Part shown: one piece after another, positions 11,691 to 22,008 of the stretch | Position numbering within the stretch: position 1 is the first letter of the stretch | Layout of the letters: every line of letters starts with the position of its first letter | NCBI GenBank assembly: GCA_023053575.1 | Contig: JAKZAP010000010.1 | Span: 21,946,628-22,010,627, forward strand | Direction of reading: 5' to 3' | Source: Branchinecta lynchi | Taxonomy: Eukaryota > Arthropoda > Branchiopoda > Anostraca > Branchinectidae | DNA length: 64,000 nt | Notes under the pieces: generated by a model | Told to the model about the DNA's origin: nothing | Databases searched by the model: none | Seen by the model: the letters and a program-made list of their open reading frames with translations, nothing else | Program-made: the position numbers and the translations under genes

Positions 11691-12002
11691 CAAAAAGGTG
11701 TGGGGGGTGGGGGTGCTACACCAACCCCTTGCGACGCCCCTGATTGGCAGGGCTATTATTTTTTCCCACAGAGGAATCAAACTTAATAACCGTTTACACC
11801 TTAAGGAATAAAGTCCTAAATCAACTTTTCATTGTCATGCATTAGTTACTGTTGATTTACAATTGGCTACATTTAAAAATCATTTTAACCATTACAGATT
11901 TTACAGAACCGTGCTTTAAAGAATTTGCGATTATTTTTACCATCTCATCACTTTCAGCTGAAAAACGAATGTTTAAGTCACGACCTTACCATCAACGTAG
12001 CC
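11691..12002. other. No feature recognised
   Basis: G-run near 11700, then AT-rich sequence without coding signal. Confidence 0.4.
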
Positions 12003-12540
12003 GTTCATCCGCCCACTAGTAGAATATGCATGTCCTGTTTGGCATTTCGCTCTTACAAAAGAAGAAAGTGATAAAATTGAACGGGTTCAGAAGAGGTCTC
12101 TACAAATCATCTACGGAGGTTCCCCACTGCCTTACTCTTTTTATCTAAAAGAATACAAACTTGACCCCCTTTTTGTCCGTCGAGAGAAACTGTGCCTAAA
12201 ATTTGGCTCAACCCTCCTCCTCCACCCCAGCTACAAGAACTTACTCCCGCCTCCCTTTGTCCCCCTCAGATGCCGACTCCCCAGAGAGGCGGCTGCGAAA
12301 GTTCCAAAACTGACACCGGTTTACTCCAGGTCACAGCGTTATTCTCGAAGCTTTGTGCCGAGTTTTGTTCGTACTTTTAACAATTCGTAACTTGTGCGTT
12401 TTATCCTATTCTTTTTATTTTTCTCGTTGACAAATCTTTCTTGTATTAACTGTTTGACTTAAAGATACCTTATTTGGGCTATGCCTATGAGAGACTGTAT
12501 CTTGTTTACATTAAATGATTTGATTTGATTTTGATTTGAA
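12003..12540 (+). mobile_element. Non-LTR retrotransposon fragment (ORF2 C-terminus and 3' tail)
   Basis: The translation near 12006-12200 reads RPLVEYACPVWHF and VQKRSLQIIYG, the post-RT region seen in CR1/Jockey-like ORF2 proteins. The copy ends in a TGATT-type simple tail at about 12513-12540. The 5' part is missing. The next fragment starts immediately after this tail. Confidence 0.75.
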
Positions 12541-13245
12541 GTCGAAGATAGTTCGTTTCAACCCCCTAAGGCGGAATATAGATATGCCTGTAGTTCCATT
12601 CCCGATTGTGAACGAAATACAAATTCTAGGAGTAACTTTCACGAGTGAGTGTAGCTTCAGTGCCCACATTAATTCAACCGTCCACAAGGCTAATGCAAGC
12701 CTTCAGACACTTATCAGAATGAGGCGTTTTAGGTGCCCGTTGCTCGAATACGCGTGCCCGGTCTGGCACAGCGTACCTACAACACGACATAGAGTCCGTC
12801 CAGAAAATAGCAACACGGATCATACTCCGGAACCGCGACATACCCTACGAACAGGCCCTTGAGAAACTGAATTTATCACCGCTTAAAGTCCGGCTTGAAA
12901 AACTGATTTTGCAGTTTGGCAAATCTATCCTAGCCAATACGAGCCACCGGTCACTGCAACCGGAAACAGCCCCTCCCAATAATCGAACTCGATTGCAAAA
13001 TAAACTTACCCCTAAAGTCAGCACTAATCGTTACGGGAACTCGTTTGTGCCTTTTTTTTTTTTTTTTTTTTACTTCGGTGTTCAATGCTGAACCGTAGTG
13101 AGTGTTTGTTACTTATAATTTGTAAGAAATTGAATTTAGTTATGCTATGATAGTTTCTAAATATACCTGTCTCTCTCTCTCTCTGTGTGTCTCACTTCAT
13201 GGGATTAGATTAGATTAGATTTTTTTTTTTTTTTAGATTAGATTA
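12541..13245 (+). mobile_element. Second non-LTR retrotransposon fragment, related tail region
   Basis: Directly abuts the previous copy. Frame 12536-12862 contains IQILGVTFTSECSFSAHIN and LLEYACPVWHSVP. After a frameshift, a second frame continues with IATRIILRNRDIPYEQALEK. It ends in an AGATT-type tail at about 13202-13245. This fits a second insertion of a related LINE next to the first. Confidence 0.75.
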
Positions 13246-13820
13246 TGTTTAATATAAAACCAACGCGTAACATTTGTCTGCATCACCTGCAGGGAAAGTC
13301 CCGGGGGACTTGTTAAATAACAGGCGAAAAACAAAATTCACATCTATTTACTAATGAAGAATAAATCCTACTACTACTGAAAAATAAATACTACTACTAA
13401 CAATACATTTCTAATTACTAATTACTAAACCAAATACTAAACAAAAAAAAAGAAGAAGAAAAAAAAAGAAAGAAAGCGACTGACTCTTGCTTACTCTTTT
13501 GTGAGGAAGAACCTTTTCACTGTGGCTTTGAATAAGGGGTAAGTCAAACAGAAACCCTTTATATTCTGATTAATATTTTGCCCGTTTCTGAACTATTTAA
13601 AATGCGTCATTCCTATTTAAAACAAAGTATGACCGTTGTCACCTTCCGTCATATTTCCAATCACATGATTTATCTCATCGCTTACTAAAGCACCAGCGAC
13701 ATAAATGGAAAATCCGAAGTCAAAGAGTACCTTCAGAGAGGTCTCGTTTTCCCCCACCTTATTCTGTTTCGAATTCATGGCAACTTTTATTTCCTAAAAC
13801 TGATTTTACAAAACCATTTT
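13246..13820. other. No gene; simple CTA- and A/G-rich sequence
   Basis: Contains imperfect TACTACTA runs (about 13366-13430) and an AAAGAAAG stretch. It may be the inverted 3' end of another LINE, but I cannot support that. Confidence 0.4.
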
Positions 13821-13954
13821 GATAGTGCAAAACGGATATGTCAGCTGAATTTTATTAGAGCTATACTTCCACCCTTCTTGGCAAGGATCCTCTTCAGGTT
13901 CAAGGCGGCTCAAGTTGGAAAACGAACTAGCTGACGTATCCGTTTTGCACTATC
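13821..13954. mobile_element. Foldback element (family FB), copy 2
   Basis: A 134-bp unit with arms GATAGTGCAAAACGGATA and TATCCGTTTTGCACTATC, followed inward by TCAGCTGAATTTTATT on the left. The centre carries TTCTTGGCAAGGATCC, as in the other FB copies. Confidence 0.8.
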
Positions 13955-14410
13955 AAATATGATTCGCAGTCAGCTTAGGCTGAAGGAGCATTTATTTACA
14001 AAATCCCTTCAAAATCCAAAAAATAAGCTTTCCAAAATCCTCATTAATAAGTTTAAGAATAAATAATTAAAAGTAAAAGATTGGTCGTATTTCATATTTA
14101 TTAATTATCTTTATGTGTTTTCCTCTGGTGATGCTGGTTTTTCCCTTCAAACATCTTATCCTGCACTGTCAGCCCACGAAATTACTAACCAGTTTTTCAA
14201 TCCTGAACTCGTTTAATGTGCTTGTCACTGTGTAACTTTTTTTAAGTCTATAATTTAGTGTGTTTTTAAACTATATGAAAATTATGTAGTCATGTTTATG
14301 TACACTGTTTCGTTTAGTGTTTTAGTATGTGTACTTTATTTCGTGTATTTTACTCATGCCCTGCTGTTATACAAAAAAGCGGGTCACAACAAATAAATAC
14401 ATTTTTGTTG
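13955..14410 (+). mobile_element. 3' untranslated end of a non-LTR retrotransposon
   Basis: The end TTTACTCATGCCCTGCTGTT followed by GGGTCACAACAAATAAATAC matches the LINE-like ends near 62900-62960 and 63110-63160, which read ATTCATACTCCGCTGTT and GGGTCACAAATAAATAAA. No ORF remains. Confidence 0.6.
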
Positions 14411-14967
14411 TTGTTGACAGCAAAGACAGTAAAAGAGGGAAAGACCGGAAACTCCCGTAAGCCCCATGAGCCACAACAACCAGCGCCGTTTAGCGGATGT
14501 TCTTTCGTTAAAAAATCGCTCTATTGACATTTTCTTCCATCGCTCTCCGCAGAATCATCATCAAAGCACGTTTTGTTGATTTTGTTTCGTTTCGTTTATG
14601 ATGAGCATCCTCTCTCCATTCAGATTTCCTCTTTAATTGGAATAAAAAACAAGTAGGAAAAGAATAAATAGCTTTTTTATGGGAAAAAAATGTTGAATTC
14701 AGGACTTCGAATCAATTAATGTTGACGGACATTGCCTACTCACGCCCTCTGGCTTCGATGATACTATTCATCTACCGCTCGAAATTGGACGGAGTCCAAA
14801 CGGTAGGTAGCGTTCCGATCGATTTTCAGAGACCCGATTTTAGCGAAGTCACCGGTCTTTCCCACTATTATTGTCTTTGGTTGACAGTGCCAACGGTTCG
14901 CTTGACTTCCGAACGAACTGGCATTTGGAAAAGGATATGTACACGACAAAAACGAACTCACAATTAC
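14411..14967. other. No feature recognised (TMEM19 intron)
   Basis: Frames here are not supported as coding; only the exon beginning at 14968 is. Confidence 0.4.
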
Positions 14968-15072
14968 CTTTTGGGACAACTTCGCCGGTCGTAACCAGGA
15001 CTGGCAGCTTCGTCGCTAACACCGAGCCTAATTCCGATGCCCAGGTATCAGCGTTAGCGCAGGCGAAAGCAC
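14968..15072 (-). CDS. TMEM19: TMEM19 internal exon (ADTWASE block)
   Basis: A 105-nt exon, phase 1 on both sides, with acceptor TTTATTATTTCAG and donor GTAATT. It encodes AFACANADTWASELGSVLAT followed by a KLPVLVTTGEVVPKG stretch. The DTWASE-G-VL...P-L-TT---VP-G pattern is a hallmark of TMEM19 proteins and precedes the TNGGVT exon. The longer open frame around it (15271-14849) runs through both splice sites and is not the true gene extent. Confidence 0.92.
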
Positions 15073-15309
15073 CTGAAATAATAAAGAGTCTCACTTGCCC
15101 GCCGACGACAGCAAAAGTTACCACGACCAGAAGATGGCGGTACTTGAGCCACGTTCTCCGCGAAGCCAGACTGCAAAACACCGTCCTAAATTGGTAGCCC
15201 CAAGGAAGACGGCAACGGGGGAAAACCAAGAAACACCGAGCTTGCAGAGGGACCTTGCAACAAACATGCAAGCGAACAGCCGGAGTTGGAGGATGACCTC
15301 ATTAAACTT

Positions 15310-15640
15310 GACGTTCTTAAATTAACTGAACGCAGAAATCTTTCAAACACATTTGGAGCTAAGATAATATGTTGTCCCCAGATGGCCGGTCTATGCCCCT
15401 CCCCTCCCGTCTTCCGTGAGTTGGAACGAGAGGAATACTGACAATCAGTTTTCTCCATACCCTGCTAATTCTTCTGCCCAATTTTTACGTAGTTTCATCC
15501 CATCATTTATTTCCGGTCATATCTTGTAAGTGTATTATTGTTTCGTGTCTGTGTATTTCGTAAATTTGTATTCCTATTCTAGCTTTTAGCTACTTGGATT
15601 AAACTTGATTGATTGATTGGTTGATAACATCCCACCAGAG
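15310..15640 (+). mobile_element. LINE 3' end, family Z copy 1
   Basis: Near-colinear with 56560-56850: both carry TGTTGTCCCCAGATGGCC, TTTTACGTAGTTTCA, CATTTATTTC and the end TTAAACTTGATTGATTGATT (variant at 56830). The TTGAT-type tail marks the 3' end. Only the last few dozen codons remain. Confidence 0.8.
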
Positions 15641-15980
15641 ATAAGACTAGAGCCTATTCGTGGATACACTGAGTGCCTCTAAGGAGGATCTAAGGTCAGG
15701 TGAGGTCATCAGTTATTTGCCAGCGCGATCGAAGTACTTGACATGATAAAGTGGTGAGTCCATGTGGATACCCAGTAGAGCCCCATGGGCGACAGAATTC
15801 CCCAAAAGCGAACCAGTTCGAGCCAGAACCAATCGGTACAGGGACAGTTTATCCCAAGGAGTGTTGTTATTCAGAATTCGTTATAATGAATTACTATAAC
15901 TATTGCAAGGGAGAGGGGGGCAGGTCCGTCATAGGGGCAGGTCCGGACATCGGTTCTAAAAACCTCGCTAATGAAATTTA
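15641..15980. other. No feature recognised
   Basis: No repeat or gene supported. Confidence 0.35.
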
Positions 15981-16343
15981 AATTAAGCGAAATTGTTTTT
16001 CAGAGCTGTTACACTTTCCGGTTTTGACCCGATTCTGGACGAACTACTTGTCCGGCGAGAAAACGGTTTTTCATCATCGTATTCAGCATCTCTTCTGACC
16101 CCTTAATCGACAATCTCATTAGCTGTTTAAAATATGTTGTTTACCCCTTAACTTGAACCCCCACCCCTATGTGTAGTGCAGCCCATCTACGTATACGCCC
16201 TTTCCCTTGACCCAAAGAACAGTCACACCAAGTTTCGTCAAAGTATCCCATTCCCTTTAAGAGTTATCGTGCTGACAGACGTTACGGACGGACAACTTTT
16301 GCAATGTCATAGGTATCCCTCCACTTAAGTTTTGGGATCTCAA
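15981..16343 (-). mobile_element. F3 element, truncated copy
   Basis: Inverted orientation relative to 29903-31094. It holds part of one internal unit (TTTCCGGTTTTGACCC ... ACGAACTACTTGTCCGGCGA) and the head region ending CCACTTAAGTTTTGGGATCT. Most internal units are missing. Confidence 0.75.
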
Positions 16344-16429
16344 TAAAAAAAAAAAAACTATTCTTTCCTATTCAGTACTGATCTTGTCCCTCTTCTTGGT
16401 TGCTCAACTGTGATAGCCCAAAGGTTATT

Positions 16430-16653
16430 CAAATTCATGACACTTTGGTTCTTATAATGTTTAAAATGTGTAGGGCTACAGGGCCCATCTACGAACTTGA
16501 CCTTTCCCTTGACAAGAATACTCACACCAAGTTTCATCCAAGTATCTCATTACCATCAAGAGTTATCGTGCTGACAGACGGAAGAACGGACAGACGGACA
16601 ACTTCTGCTACGTCATAGGTATCCCTCCACTTACGTTTTGGGATCCCGAAAAG
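16430..16653 (-). mobile_element. F3 element, head-only copy
   Basis: Contains the F3 head: GGGCCCATCTACGAACTTGA, CACACCAAGTTTCATC, a GACAGACGG run and the end ACGTTTTGGGATCCC. The internal repeats are lost. Confidence 0.75.
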
Positions 16654-16819
16654 GAGGAAAACTTGTTCCTTTATTGGGAAGTATATGGTACCTATACTAA
16701 CAGGAGTTTCACAACACATAACACAAGGATGCGTTTCAACATAACGACTCTTGGGATGTAGTCTGATGTGATTGTGAAAACTTTATGTAATAAATGTTAT
16801 GCATAACAAGTATTGCCAG

Positions 16820-17676
16820 CACGGGCGTCACGTCTGGAGGGGGGGGGGGGGGCACCCCCTAATGTTGTCGGCCAGTCGGTAAAAGTTCATAAAAACAGTC
16901 GATTTTTTGGATCCCAAAACGTAAGTGGACGGATACCAATGGCATCGCAAAAGTTGTCCGTCCGTCTGTCAGCACGATAACTCTTGATGGATGAGGTACT
17001 TTGAGGGTAAGGTCAAGTTCGTAGATGGGCTCTGTAGCCCTCTATTTAGGGGTGGGGGTTCAAATTAAGGGAAAAAAAAAAGATTTTTTTAACGGCTAAT
17101 GTGATAATCGATTATGGGGTAAGAAGACATGCTGACACGATGGTGAAAACCATTTTCTTGCCGGAAAAGTAGTTCGTCCGGAATCCGGCAATAACAGGAA
17201 AGATGATTAGAATTAAAAGTTTTATTTGAAGTTATTAGATGTTCTAAGGGATAAGGAGATACGCTGAATTCGTTTCTGAGTTGTTCTTCGGCCGAAACCG
17301 GAAATTTGGCAGAAGTAAAGCAGGAAGTCTAGGTCAGTATTGTCAAAACAGATTTGGCTTATAGAGGTGTATCTGAACTTGGTTTTCTCAGATGATTAGC
17401 GTGGAGAAGACTAGATTTGGCGAAAAAAAGACCAAATTGTCTGGATCAAATATTAGATTTTTGGGATCCCATCGAAACCTTAGGTCTTGTTTTCTTGAAG
17501 ACAGTCAATTTTCTTCAAAACAGTCTGTTTTTCCGAAAATCCGTCAAAACGGTCTTTTTTTTCGTCAAAACAGTCGTTTTTCTGCAAAAAACAGTCGGTA
17601 AAATGTCAGTCTAGTCAGTCGGAAAAATACCTTGCCCCCCCCCCCTCCCCTAAACCTTTGGCTAGTAACGCCTCTG
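16820..17676. mobile_element. hAT-type MITE (H1), copy 2, split by an F3 insertion
   Basis: Starts CACGGGCGTCACGTCTGG and ends TAGTAACGCCTCTG. It is flanked by a perfect 8-bp duplication ATTGCCAG at 16812-16819 and 17677-17684. The interior is the H1-type AAAACAGTCG minisatellite. An F3 element (16913-17492) sits inside. Since the flanking duplication of the MITE is intact, the F3 landed later. Confidence 0.93.
16913..17492 (+). mobile_element. F3 element nested in a hAT MITE
   Basis: Begins TTTTTTGGATCCCAAAACG and ends TTTTTGGGATCCCATCG plus AACCTTAGGTCTTG. It includes the GTCCGTCCGTCTGTC run, the AAGTTCGTAGATGGGC head and about two internal units. It is shorter than the 1.2-kb copy at 29903-31094. 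Confidence 0.8.
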
Positions 17677-17684
17677 ATTGCCAG

Positions 17685-18045
17685 GAAAAGCTGAAACACA
17701 ACCAAAAAGCATCTGCTGACATTTCCGATTTGATGACGACAGACAAACAAGTCAGAATATTTGTTTTCGGCATTTTCAAGTTCAAGTTTTTTAATTTTGC
17801 ACGAAATTTTGCGACAAAAGCACTGTTGAGAACAAAAGTTCGAACATGCAGTGGTTGTTGGCATTTCTTCGGATCCAAGTGTTGTCTATTGAAACTGCGC
17901 ATCCTTGTGTTATCTGTTACAAACTTCTGACAGTCTAGTGCTGCATCTGATCCAGTGTATCATTAACACGGCAAACACTGACTGACTTGTATTCCATTTT
18001 ACCCATTTTGGTGAACGGGAGGTAGTTTGAAACTGCAGACTTGTA
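17685..18045. other. No feature recognised (TMEM19 intron)
   Basis: Between two hAT MITEs; no gene or repeat signal. Confidence 0.35.
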
Positions 18046-18053
18046 GTAAGTAG

Positions 18054-18717
18054 CAGAGGCGTAACTAATCAAAATGTTTGGGGGGGGGGGGGGTATTAAC
18101 CGACTGACTGGTAATTTTTCCCGACTGTTTTTTGAAGATAAAAACTACTATTTTTAAGAAAAAAAACGACTATATTTAAAGGACACCTGAATGAAGAGTA
18201 CCAAGTATCATCCCTATCTGGATGACCTCTGTTAACATTGCCTGCAGAAAACCCAATCCAAATACGAAATACCGTTTTCAAGCTATGATTTTTGTTTCAG
18301 TACCGAGCAATTTTATAAATGAACAAATGTCTTCCATCAACCATTCTTCCGGAATATTTTTTAACCAGATAAGCCCAAACGTATATCTAGAAGAAATTCC
18401 AATACGATCCGGCCAGCGCTGTACAAGATTTGAATGAATTGCGCTTTTTGTCTTGGAGTCTGCATGTGCAAACCTCCGGAAACAATCATCCCTATTTTGA
18501 AAACGACACGCTCAGGAGAAGAATGCTCTCCGTGTCCATGTCTGTAAATGCATTCTCCATGGTGTGTTCAAGTATGGTTTCATTGTTCAGGTGTCCTTTA
18601 AGAGAAACCGACTGTTTGAAAAAAAATTGACTGTTTCCAAGAAAAAAAATCGACTCATTTTTTACCGACTGGCCGACAACATTCGACCCCCCCATCCCCC
18701 TAGTCGTGACGCCCCTG
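18054..18717. mobile_element. hAT-type MITE (H1), copy 3, containing a TTAA element
   Basis: Starts CAGAGGCGTAACTAATC, ends TCGTGACGCCCCTG. Flanked by a perfect 8-bp duplication GTAAGTAG (18046-18053 and 18718-18725). Removing the nested element at 18180-18597 leaves about 245 bp of H1 sequence. Confidence 0.95.
18180..18597. mobile_element. TTAA-type MITE nested in the hAT MITE
   Basis: A 418-bp insert with inverted ends AGGACACCTGAA and TTCAGGTGTCCT, flanked by TTAA on both sides (18176-18179 and 18598-18601). TTAA duplication is the rule for piggyBac and Kolobok elements. No transposase. Confidence 0.85.
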
Positions 18718-18781
18718 GTAAGTAGTAGCCTACGTCTCTTCAGTAGAAAAAAGACAGAAGTTACTACTTTTTGATGCTTAC

Positions 18782-18931
18782 CAACAACCGAAGCCGACAG
18801 CCAAGAGCCAACATATGATCTTCCAAAGTCAATTGCTTGCTCATGAGGTCCTGAATCCATGACATAGAATATGGCACATTGCGCAGCTATTACACTGTTG
18901 CTCAGAACCTGGATCCAATTCCTTTGCCCTC
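18782..18931 (-). CDS. TMEM19: TMEM19 internal exon (QRNW block)
   Basis: A 150-nt exon, phase 1 on both sides, with acceptor TTTTTCTTAG and donor GTAAGC. It encodes GGQRNWIQVLSNSVIAAQ, then a CAIFYVMDSGPHEQAIDFGR segment and SYVGSWLSASVV. Animal TMEM19 has GGQRNW-QV--N in this position, followed by a membrane helix and an acidic-basic loop, directly before the DTWASE exon. Much of this exon lies in a frame without an early ATG, so ATG-based ORF calls see only its second half. Confidence 0.93.
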
Positions 18932-19038
18932 CTAAGAAAAATAAAGATTATTCTCTTCCAAAAGAAGGTGATCAAATACTGTTACAAAAGCTCCTTTGGT
19001 CACATAACTCTGAGATAACAGACTGAAGACGAAACATA

Positions 19039-19517
19039 GAACGTGTCCGAAAGCATTAATGCTGCATTTTCTTTTTTTTTGTCCGAAAACTGTTACCTTT
19101 TTATCTTCTCCTACATTTCTAGAATAGGAAAAGCCAGGAAGAAGAAGAAAAATGAATTAGCTGTATAAAGCTGACAAAATGGATCAGCTACTGATGTCCA
19201 ACCTTATTATCTTTCCATTCTTCGTTGGCCGTGATCGCCAGTTGTCTTAGAATTTGGAATGTTTGCCAAATTGTCAGTTGTCTTTCTGAATTTGTTATGT
19301 TTGCCGCCGAAAACACTCAGAAATAATCGCCATACTCCCCAGTTTCTTCTTGAAAACTCAGTATAAAATTTAGCATTCTTGCTGAATTTTTCGATGAATT
19401 TTATGCTGAATTAATGCTGCATTAATTGAGCGAAAATTAAGTCCGAAAGCGAAATGCTGCATAAAATGCTGAAATAATTCAGCCTTTTCGTTCGTTTCGG
19501 AGCTTTCGGACACGTTC
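19039..19517. mobile_element. MITE with TIR GAACGTGTCCGAAAGC
   Basis: A 479-bp element with terminal inverted repeats GAACGTGTCCGAAAGC and GCTTTCGGACACGTTC, flanked by ATA on both sides. Interior copies of GCATTAATGCTGCATT-like palindromes. A 3-bp duplication is compatible with several superfamilies, so no assignment. Confidence 0.8.
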
Positions 19518-19687
19518 ATATTATTATTATTATTAATTTTATTACGGATCATAATGTATAAACACACGCAAAATTAAGTAGGAAAAATAAGGAAAAGCTA
19601 AACAATACACAACACACGTAATCAACAACAGATTATCAACTATTCCAGGAGTCTATATACATAAAAAGTAACATAACAACAACATAC

Positions 19688-19825
19688 CTTCTTTGAAGTC
19701 CTGCTCCAATTTTTCTTTTTCTTTAGCTCTGAACTTGGTAGCTTTCGATGATGACAGGAAAAATGTGAACAAACAGGTGAAAAAAGAATAACTGGCAAAC
19801 GTAAGAAGAAATCCAACGACGATAC
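19688..19825 (-). CDS. TMEM19: TMEM19 internal exon (SSSKATK block)
   Basis: A 138-nt exon, phase 1 on both sides, with acceptor TTATTTTCCAG and donor GTATGT. It encodes a hydrophobic stretch GIVVGFLLTFASYSFF and TCLFTFF, then LSSSKATKFRAKEKEKLEQ and DFKEG. The FFL-SSKATK motif followed by a charged helix and -KEGGQRNW (joining to the next exon) is characteristic of TMEM19. Confidence 0.93.
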
Positions 19826-19839
19826 CTGGAAAATAAGCT

Positions 19840-20170
19840 TGTTGAAACGTTCTGGAATACGCAAGCCCACTATGGGGACCTGCAGCACTGCGTACTGTAT
19901 ACCTCATCCAAGAACTTGAGTCGGTGCAAAGCGGGCCTTATTATTGGCGATCGACAGCTATCTTATGGCGAAGCGCTTGCTAAACTCGATCTCCCCACGT
20001 TGGCCCAAAGATACGAGCAGATTATCCTGAGGTTTGGGAAGTTTCTTCTCTATAAGCCCCAGCATCAGACATCTTACAACCCACTGCACCGCCCAACAAC
20101 CGTACGTGTCACCAAAATAAACTGGTTCCAGTAGCTTCGCGAACGAACCGCCGCGCGAATTCGTTTCTAC
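19840..20170 (+). mobile_element. Non-LTR retrotransposon fragment (ORF2 C-terminus)
   Basis: The translation reads LSYGEALAKLDLPTLAQRYE then QIILRFGKFLL, the LINE post-RT region, with at least one frameshift upstream (LIQELESVQ in another frame). It lies just upstream, on the gene strand, of a TMEM19 exon acceptor. Confidence 0.7.
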
Positions 20171-21129
20171 CTTTTTTTTTACGGATTTGCTAAACAAAGC
20201 CGGGTGACTTTAGATTGTTGTATCAGATTCCACAGTATCTGCAAAAACGCAACTAGTTTATGAAGTGCTGCCTTTGTCAGCTATTTGTGTCCAACTCATG
20301 GCCTAAGGAGCGATTTTAGTTTAAAGCACAAGTCGCAGCTTATACAACTTCTATTCCAATATTTTAATATACATTATAGATACGTTTTTGTTCGGCTAGC
20401 GCCTTTCCCTTTTCGGATTTAGCTTCTAACATTTGTCAGGCCTTTTTGAACATTTTCACCTTTTTGCAAGTCGCCGTTTCTACTAAGGACTTCTCTCTTT
20501 TCGTGGATGAAAACACAATTTTGACAAATCGCATTTTACTTGTATTTTATTTGTACTATACACTGTCCATCTTAAATATCCGGGACAGTCTTCAAATATT
20601 GCTAATGATTTTGACTCAAATCGATCTTTTGTTGGATTTTGGGGTAAACTGATAAAAATCGCGAAGCAAAAGCTAAAAGGAGAGCGTAACTTGGTCACCT
20701 ACCAAGCTTGCCTTTTTGCAAAAAGCCGAGGGAAAAGGCGAAAGTCGGCGTTTGCCTTTTTGACAAAAGTGGGAAACTGTAGTGCTTAGGACCATTTTAC
20801 GAAAACACAAAAAAAGTAATAAGCCGTCAAAAAGGCGAGTGAAAAGTCAAACAAAAACGCAACTATTCTTAAAGGTCCGAGACCCGTCCCGGCTATTTTC
20901 AGCCTGACTCGGCCCTCCTAACTCCAACGAGGAACGTTAAAAAACATGCATAAGCTGTATGTTTGACCAAAAAGATGACCGAAGGTCCTAGGATGCAATA
21001 AGCGTGAGAATAAACTGCCTCGATAATTCCAAAACAATAATAAAATAAAAAGTTCGAAATCTTGAAAACGCGAATAGAGGGAACTTCTAAATTAGAGGGA
21101 ACTTTTAAATTATATTCGAAACACTGTTT
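20171..21129. other. Intronic, with MITE remnants
   Basis: At 20228-20254 there is a terminal piece of family P (GTATCTGCAAAAACGCAACT). At about 20379-20866 lies a possible related unit with ACGTTTTTGTTCGGC on the left and CAAACAAAAACGCAACT on the right, and several CTTTTTG-containing internal repeats. No coding signal. Confidence 0.45.
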
Positions 21130-21398
21130 ATGGTATTGGTCACGGTACAAGTCCCTTGTGTAAAGTGCCATCTATATTATTAATTTCAGTGACATGGGGT
21201 TGTGAACTGGTTAGATGAATTTGCCTTCGGGCGGGATCACTGTTCCTATGGCCGGCTTCTACCAGACTATTGCAGTGGTTTGCGAACTCTGTTCACAAGC
21301 CCCTCGGTAGCTAAGTGGTAGAGTGACTGCCTTGTAAGAAGAGGGTCCTGGGTTCAAATCCCGGCTGAGGAGCATTTTTGTCTATCAGTTCACTACTT
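21130..21398 (+). repeat. tRNA-Thr-like interspersed repeat, copy 1
   Basis: Shares more than 230 bp with 59090-59358: AAGTGCCATCTATATTAT, CGGGCGGGATCACTGTT, GGCCGGCTTCTA and TTTGCGAACTCTGTTCACAA, followed by a tRNA-like end at 21301-21372 and a short T run. Because the homology extends far upstream of the tRNA part, this is an interspersed element and not an isolated gene. Confidence 0.75.
21301..21372 (+). tRNA. tRNA-Thr-like sequence (anticodon TGT), probably within a repeat
   Basis: Box A-like TAGCTAAGTGG and box B GGGTTCAAATCCC are present, and the T stem pairs CTGGG/CCCGG. The 7-bp acceptor pairs except for position 1, with one G-T pair. The anticodon loop CTTGTAA would read TGT. The anticodon stem has a mismatch (CTGC/GAAG). 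Followed by TTTTT. More likely a tRNA-derived repeat than a working gene. Confidence 0.4.
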
Positions 21399-21544
21399 AA
21401 AAACAAAAGGGGAAACCATTAGTGACGTCTAGCGAAGCAGTTCTATAGGTAAGATGGACAGTTTCTTTAAAGTTACCCCTTGCATCAGGCTACAGCTGTG
21501 TTGGAATAAGCAGGATGAAGAAAGAGTTTGAATGAAAGAAAGTG

Positions 21545-21690
21545 AATGAAAGAAAATGTTTATTTTATGATCTCGTGCATTTGCTACATTACTGAAAGCT
21601 CAGTGTATTTTTTCCTTTTCTTTGTCTATACTGCACTGTTTACCTCTTCTTAAGTGCGTAAATAAAATTTCATCATCATCATCATCAAAG
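21545..21690 (+). mobile_element. LINE 3' end with CAT-repeat tail, copy 1
   Basis: Matches 28545-28700 (GTTTATTTT..GATC, TTGAAAGCTC.GTGTA, TAGTGCGTAAAT). It ends in (CAT)n after AAATAAAATTT. Confidence 0.7.
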
Positions 21691-22008
21691 TCTAAAAAAG
21701 AACACACCTGCAACCGCTCCAGACTTGCTGACACTTTTCTTCCTCAATCCATTCACAGCAATGAAGATAGGAACACTCAGCGAGAAAAACCATCTTCCTG
21801 GGGTGACATCACTGAAACCTGAGATTTATGAAGACTGTGAGAGCTGTAACTGTACGGAAGCAGGGTTGCCACATGAAGAATATTTAGAGAGTGACTTTTA
21901 GCTCAAAATAGAGAGTGAATTGGGAGTGAAATTTATTTTCATGAAATGTTAACTTTCGGTCGGAATCGTTTCTGTAAAGATGACACATCTTAATCTTACT
22001 TTCATGAA
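21691..22008. other. No feature recognised
   Basis: No gene or repeat supported. Confidence 0.35.

Noticed and set aside
14849..15271. 140-residue ORF as one protein
   Set aside because: Only 14968-15072 is coding (a TMEM19 exon with splice sites on both sides); the flanks are intron read-through.
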